Positions 7,428-10,841 of a stretch of 10,841 nt of DNA are shown piece by piece; position 1 is the stretch's first letter; each line of letters starts with the position of its first letter. Location: positions 1 to 10,841 of the forward strand of contig CAMTOL010000056.1 in the NCBI GenBank assembly GCA_947074135.1, written 5' to 3'. The DNA comes from an uncultured Rikenellaceae bacterium. Lineage in GTDB: Bacteria; Bacteroidota; Bacteroidia; Bacteroidales; Rikenellaceae. A program made the translations under genes and the position numbers. Below the pieces are notes generated by a model, which was not told where the DNA came from, did no database searches, and saw only the letters and a program-made list of their open reading frames with translations.

Positions 7428-8942
7428 TTATTTGTTTGTTATAGTGTAAGAAATGATATCTGAAATAAAGATATTTGCACCTTTCTGTGGATTTAACCAT
7501 TTTATTGATGCTGTGTGATTACCTTGCGGTAGTTCGAAACAGTATGAGATTTCGTGGCGGCGTTTAGCGAAATCAACAGGGAGATTAGCCTTTTCGATTA
7601 CTTCGCCATCAACAATAAGCTCAATTATAGCAATATAATTATTATCGCCTGATACCTCGCCATTAAAAACAATGCCAACTCCTTCAAACTCAAAAGGTTC
7701 TAAATGTTCCAATGATTTGTTGAATGCTAAATATCTTGAAGGGTAGTAATTAGGAAAACTCAATTCAAAAGGAACGGTTTGTGGAACTTGAACAGGAATC
7801 TCGACACTGTTTTGTTCAACTCTACCACCTTCGCGAGCAATCATATTCAAGGCTTGATTGTAGCTCATCTTGTAGATATCGTTCAATGAAGCGTAGGTGT
7901 GTACGAAATCTATATCTTCGACAATCTGAACGCTTGTCAGGTACTCTTTAGGAATGTTGTTGTATCCAATTATTGTAGCCAAGATACCTGCTGCATTTGC
8001 TGGGTTGCAGTCTGAGTCGTAACCACATCGCATCGAGATATCCATAGTTTTAGTAAAGTCACCTTCGCCATACAGCAGTCCCATTACAATATATGCTGCA
8101 TTGATTTTTGCTTCTATATTGAAAGCGATAAATGCACTGCAATATAGATCTTCTGTCCATCTTTTTTGCATCTCGAACCAGGTCTGTTTCCAATCATTTG
8201 GATAGGCTTTATGATATTTTATCACATCTGCTATGCACTTATAAAAGTTGCTATTTTCAGGTATTGTTTTAAGAGCCTCGTTAACAATAAGTTCAATATC
8301 GTCGCTCACAAAAGCAAGAGAATACATTGAGGCAACAAAAACGCCACCATAGTATCCATCACCGTAGTTCATAATGTGCCCGATTTTATCGCATATTTCA
8401 ATTGCTGAGTTTACCATAGCTGGCGACATTAATCCAGCAAAGTCAGCTTCGATTTGAAAATCAATATCGTCTGCGTGAAAATTATGTTTCCAGTTACCCG
8501 AATCTGGTGCTTTTATTCCATTAAGAATGTTGTAACGTGCCGCTTGATTTGCGTGCCAAAGAGGATATTCTGCATTTGCAAAGGCATCTGCAAACTCTTC
8601 AACTGATGCATCAAGTCCGCTACGCTCAAAAACTTTTACAAAAGTTGCATCCATATACACATCGTCATACAATCCTGGTGCATTGTCATACCACCATTTG
8701 ATTAACGAGTCACGCCACTCGACTTTTACATAGTCTTGTATCATAGTGCCGTTGTACTTAAATTCGGTAAGTCCACCATAGGTGCAACCGATAGTTTGAC
8801 CAGCCCATCCCCCTTTGATTTTGTCCAAAAGTACCTCTTTGGACATAGTCACACTTGTAGGTAACGAGCTTTGTGTTTTTTGTTCTGTTGCACCACACCC
8901 CACAAGGGCAGATGCTAAGATAAGATAGATGATTTTTTTCAT
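7428..8942 (-). CDS. Exported ADP-ribosylglycohydrolase-family lipoprotein
   Basis: A 504-residue protein with a lipoprotein signal, lipobox LVGC with Cys16. The ADP-ribosylglycohydrolase (ARH/DraG-like) fold spans about 36-370. Visible family marks are KIKGGWAGQTIGCTYGG (about 41-57), the acidic LYDDVYMDATF (Asp93, Asp94, Asp98), the segment IDFQIEADFAGLMSP (160-174) and the second metal motif GYDSDCNPANAAGI (Asp309, Asp311). These Asp residues would hold the metal pair used to cleave an N- or O-ribosyl bond. The usual form of the second motif, GxDxDT, has Cys where Thr is common. A beta-rich C-terminal domain (about 380-504) is added beyond the catalytic fold and may bind carbohydrate. Its place beside ribokinase and a sugar permease suggests it frees ribose from ribosides or ADP-ribose-like compounds in the periplasm, rather than reversing protein ADP-ribosylation; this is inference. 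Its ATG overlaps the permease stop (ATGA, 4 bp), so translation is coupled. Confidence 0.87.
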   Translation of the reverse strand: MKKIIYLILASALVGCGATEQKTQSSLPTSVTMSKEVLLDKIKGGWAGQTIGCTYGGLTEFKYNGTMIQDYVKVEWRDSLIKWWYDNAPGLYDDVYMDATFVKVFERSGLDASVEEFADAFANAEYPLWHANQAARYNILNGIKAPDSGNWKHNFHADDIDFQIEADFAGLMSPAMVNSAIEICDKIGHIMNYGDGYYGGVFVASMYSLAFVSDDIELIVNEALKTIPENSNFYKCIADVIKYHKAYPNDWKQTWFEMQKRWTEDLYCSAFIAFNIEAKINAAYIVMGLLYGEGDFTKTMDISMRCGYDSDCNPANAAGILATIIGYNNIPKEYLTSVQIVEDIDFVHTYASLNDIYKMSYNQALNMIAREGGRVEQNSVEIPVQVPQTVPFELSFPNYYPSRYLAFNKSLEHLEPFEFEGVGIVFNGEVSGDNNYIAIIELIVDGEVIEKANLPVDFAKRRHEISYCFELPQGNHTASIKWLNPQKGANIFISDIISYTITNK

Positions 8943-9931
8943 ATTCCAGCAATTACAATTAAAGATAAACCAATGATAAAGAAGAGAAACATCATAGCGA
9001 TAAGCGATGAAATAGAACGACTACACCCTTTAAACTCACGCCACACAAAGACACCCCATATTGCAGCAATCATAGGTGCTCCCTGACCTAAAGCGTATGA
9101 TATAGCAGCCCCTGCTTTTCCTGCGGCAATATAGCTAAGAATTGTACCCAAAGCCCAGATGCAGCCTCCAAGTACTCCTATGAGGTGTAGTTTTATTCCT
9201 CCTGCAAAATAGTCTTTGTAGCTCAACGGTTTGCCTGCAAACGGACGTTTAATAATATAAGAGTTAAACAAAAAGTTGCTAACAAAGATACCAATAGCAA
9301 AGATAAAAAAGGCGGTATAGGGTGATGCCATTCCAGATGCTGGATTTTCTAAATTTTCGAGGTCCATAGCTGATGCTACAAAACGATAGAACGTTGACAT
9401 CAACACCCCAGCAGCAACAGAGAGCCATATTCCTTTTTTTGCACCCTTGTTTGCTCCATTTTTAGAGGCAGCAATACCATTGAAGATAATTGCTATTATG
9501 ATTAGAATCACTCCAATAAAGAGTAGTAATGGATCGCCTTTTGGGGTCGAAAAATAATTTATAAAAACTCCTAAAACCAAAGCTAACCCAACTCCTAGTG
9601 GAAAAGCAACTGCCATACCTGAGATTGACATTGATGCAGTAAGTAGTATGTTAGATGCATTGAAAATCACGCCTCCAATAAAGGCGCTAAGCATATTGTT
9701 CGAATCGAGTTGAGTTATATCCTCGATAAAAGGTCGCCCACTATCGCCAATTGAGCCTAGTGTAAAGGCTGTAATCAAAGAGAAGAGAAGAATGCCAATC
9801 ACATAATCCCAATAGAATAGTTCGAATCGCCAATTTTTAGCCATTTTCTGGGTGTTACCCCATGATCCCCAACAAAGCATTGTTATCACACATAGTGCAA
9901 CAGCTAGAGAATAATTATTAACAATATACAT
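8939..9931 (-). CDS. Ten-helix sugar/ureide-permease-like inner-membrane transporter, probable ribose uptake
   Basis: A 330-residue, very hydrophobic protein with about ten membrane helices (roughly 8-26, 40-60, 82-100, 104-127, 134-153, 167-185, 205-224, 247-268, 273-297, 307-329). This fits the drug/metabolite-transporter superfamily with its internal 5+5 repeat. The N-terminal [12 protein letters not shown] (18-29), followed by [13 protein letters not shown] (34-46), is the pattern I know from ureide-permease-like and GRP-type sugar transporters of Bacteroidetes. Automatic pipelines often label such proteins 'multidrug DMT permease', which would be misleading here. It lies between a ribokinase gene, whose end it overlaps by 14 bp, and the glycohydrolase gene, which it overlaps by 4 bp. 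Such tight coupling supports uptake of ribose, or a closely related sugar, into the cytoplasm for the kinase. The substrate is inferred from context only. The ATG at 9931 is kept because the N-terminus fits the family and the overlap is normal for coupled genes. Confidence 0.82.
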   Translation of the reverse strand: MYIVNNYSLAVALCVITMLCWGSWGNTQKMAKNWRFELFYWDYVIGILLFSLITAFTLGSIGDSGRPFIEDITQLDSNNMLSAFIGGVIFNASNILLTASMSISGMAVAFPLGVGLALVLGVFINYFSTPKGDPLLLFIGVILIIIAIIFNGIAASKNGANKGAKKGIWLSVAAGVLMSTFYRFVASAMDLENLENPASGMASPYTAFFIFAIGIFVSNFLFNSYIIKRPFAGKPLSYKDYFAGGIKLHLIGVLGGCIWALGTILSYIAAGKAGAAISYALGQGAPMIAAIWGVFVWREFKGCSRSISSLIAMMFLFFIIGLSLIVIAGI

Positions 9932-10817
9932 TACTTAAGAAATTTTTAACTTCATTTATAGTGGGAATAGAGCATTGTGCTCCGTTTCTTGTAACAGATA
10001 AAGCAGCTGCAGCACAGGCAAACTCTAGAGCTTGGTGATTAATAACATCTACTGTAGTCAATGCACCGCAAAAAGTATCACCAGCCGCCGTTGTATCAAC
10101 CACATCAACTTTAAATGAATTGATGTAATAGTCCTCTTCGTTATTCTTATAATAGGCTCCTTTAGAACCGAGAGTTACAATAACCGATTTTGCTCCCATT
10201 TCAATCAATTTCTGAGCACACACCTCAATATTATCCATTTTATATCCCGAAATCATTTCGGCCTCACTCTCATTGACTACCAATAAATCTATGATACTCA
10301 TAAATTCTGCATCAATTGGGCAAGCAGGTGCTGGGTTTAGTATAATTTTTACGCCATTTTTAGCAGCTTTACTCGCTATATATTTATTAGTCTGATATGG
10401 GATCTCGGATTGAAGCAACACTGTGTCGAAGAGCGATAGGTCTAACATTTTTAGATTATCCTCGTTCAATTCTCCATTTGCGCCTGGCGAAACAGCTATA
10501 CAGTTTTCCCCCTCTTTGGAAACCATTATTAGTGCATTTCCTGTGGGTAATTCACTTGAATGAGCAATACAACTAACATCTATACCTTCATTAATCAAGT
10601 GTTGCAAAAAAAGCTTTGCATACTCATCATTACCTAGTGATGTTACGAAGGTGACATTTGCTCCTAATCTAGCTGCTGCAACAGCCTGATTAGCACCTTT
10701 TCCTCCGAATGTTTGCATAAATTCACCTCCTCCAACTGTTTCTCCGGGGAATGGAATTCTGCTTATTTTTGCAATTAGGTCTATGTTAGAACTTCCGATA
10801 ATTAATGTATTTTTCAT
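9918..10817 (-). CDS. rbsK: Ribokinase (PfkB family)
   Basis: A 299-residue cytoplasmic kinase, normal length for ribokinase. Family marks in order: N-terminal [11 protein letters not shown] (8-18), the first PfkB signature [15 protein letters not shown] (38-52), SPGANGELN (110-118), NPAPA (161-165), NESEAE (182-187), TLGSKGA (215-221) and the second PfkB signature [13 protein letters not shown] (241-253) with the catalytic base Asp247. A C-terminal [11 protein letters not shown] (276-286) fits the ribokinase monovalent-cation and nucleotide region. GGKGAN together with NPAPA and NESE points to true ribokinase rather than fructokinase or adenosine kinase. It makes ribose-5-phosphate from ribose and ATP, feeding the pentose-phosphate pathway and nucleotide synthesis. 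It is the first gene of the minus-strand cluster visible here; its promoter region is cut by the right edge, which holds a 10-bp palindrome 13 bp before the ATG. No Shine-Dalgarno is seen. Confidence 0.93.
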   Translation of the reverse strand: MKNTLIIGSSNIDLIAKISRIPFPGETVGGGEFMQTFGGKGANQAVAAARLGANVTFVTSLGNDEYAKLFLQHLINEGIDVSCIAHSSELPTGNALIMVSKEGENCIAVSPGANGELNEDNLKMLDLSLFDTVLLQSEIPYQTNKYIASKAAKNGVKIILNPAPACPIDAEFMSIIDLLVVNESEAEMISGYKMDNIEVCAQKLIEMGAKSVIVTLGSKGAYYKNNEEDYYINSFKVDVVDTTAAGDTFCGALTTVDVINHQALEFACAAAALSVTRNGAQCSIPTINEVKNFLSNVYC

Positions 10818-10830
10818 TTATTTTATTATA

Positions 10831-10840
10831 TTTGCGCAAA
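10831..10840. promoter_or_regulatory. Palindrome TTTGCGCAAA, possible operator upstream of rbsK
   Basis: A perfect 10-bp palindrome with a CG centre lies 13 bp upstream of the ribokinase ATG, at the very right edge. Short palindromes with a central CG are typical of LacI/GalR-family half-site pairs, and ribose regulators often belong to that family. The site is short and cut off by the edge, so it is only a candidate operator. Confidence 0.3.
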
Positions 10841-10841
10841 C

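Noticed and set aside
8758..8952. A 64-codon minus-strand frame over the start of the glycohydrolase gene
   Set aside because: It is the same DNA read in another frame; the glycohydrolase frame has a lipobox, family motifs and an ATGA overlap with the permease gene.
10827..10834. Plus-strand TATATTTG matching the -7 consensus, as a rightward promoter
   Set aside because: No -33 element is seen upstream within rbsK and the target gene would lie outside the window; in AT-rich DNA such a box is expected by chance.

Overview
The window looks like chromosomal DNA of a gut-type Bacteroidales bacterium. It carries a tandem SusC/SusD outer-membrane pair, exported proteins with Bacteroidetes lipoboxes, starts without obvious Shine-Dalgarno sequences, and -7 boxes of the TAnnTTTG type. 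Most of it is AT-rich. The genus cannot be fixed from what is visible.

Layout, left to right. Positions 1-396 hold the 5' part of a minus-strand lipoprotein gene whose 3' end lies off the left edge. Positions 397-634 are a divergent intergenic region with candidate promoters in both directions. Positions 635-904 encode a small two-helix membrane protein that matches Imm17-type immunity proteins. Directly behind it, on the same strand, about 30 codons (931-1020) read as a decayed Rhs/YD-repeat core motif interrupted by a stop. This looks like the wreck of a polymorphic-toxin locus, GC-richer than its surroundings. From 1065 to the right edge everything is one minus-strand gene cluster.

The cluster, in transcription order (right to left), is: ribokinase, ten-helix sugar/ureide-permease-like transporter, ADP-ribosylglycohydrolase-family lipoprotein, SusC-type TonB-dependent transporter, SusD-type binding lipoprotein, and secreted calcineurin-like phosphoesterase. 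The first three genes overlap end to start (14 bp and 4 bp). A 162-bp gap precedes susC. A strong hairpin plus T-tract separates susD from the phosphoesterase gene.

Inferred role: a polysaccharide-utilisation-type locus aimed at ribose or ribose-containing molecules (ribosides, nucleotides, ADP-ribose-like compounds). SusC/SusD would carry substrate over the outer membrane, the exported phosphoesterase and glycohydrolase would strip phosphate and cleave the ribosyl bond, the permease would carry ribose over the inner membrane, and ribokinase would make ribose-5-phosphate. Ribose-utilisation loci of related content are known in gut Bacteroides. The terminal phosphoesterase, and the lack of a nucleoside hydrolase or regulator inside the window, are the less usual points. 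No tRNA, rRNA, CRISPR array, intact IS element or origin was seen.
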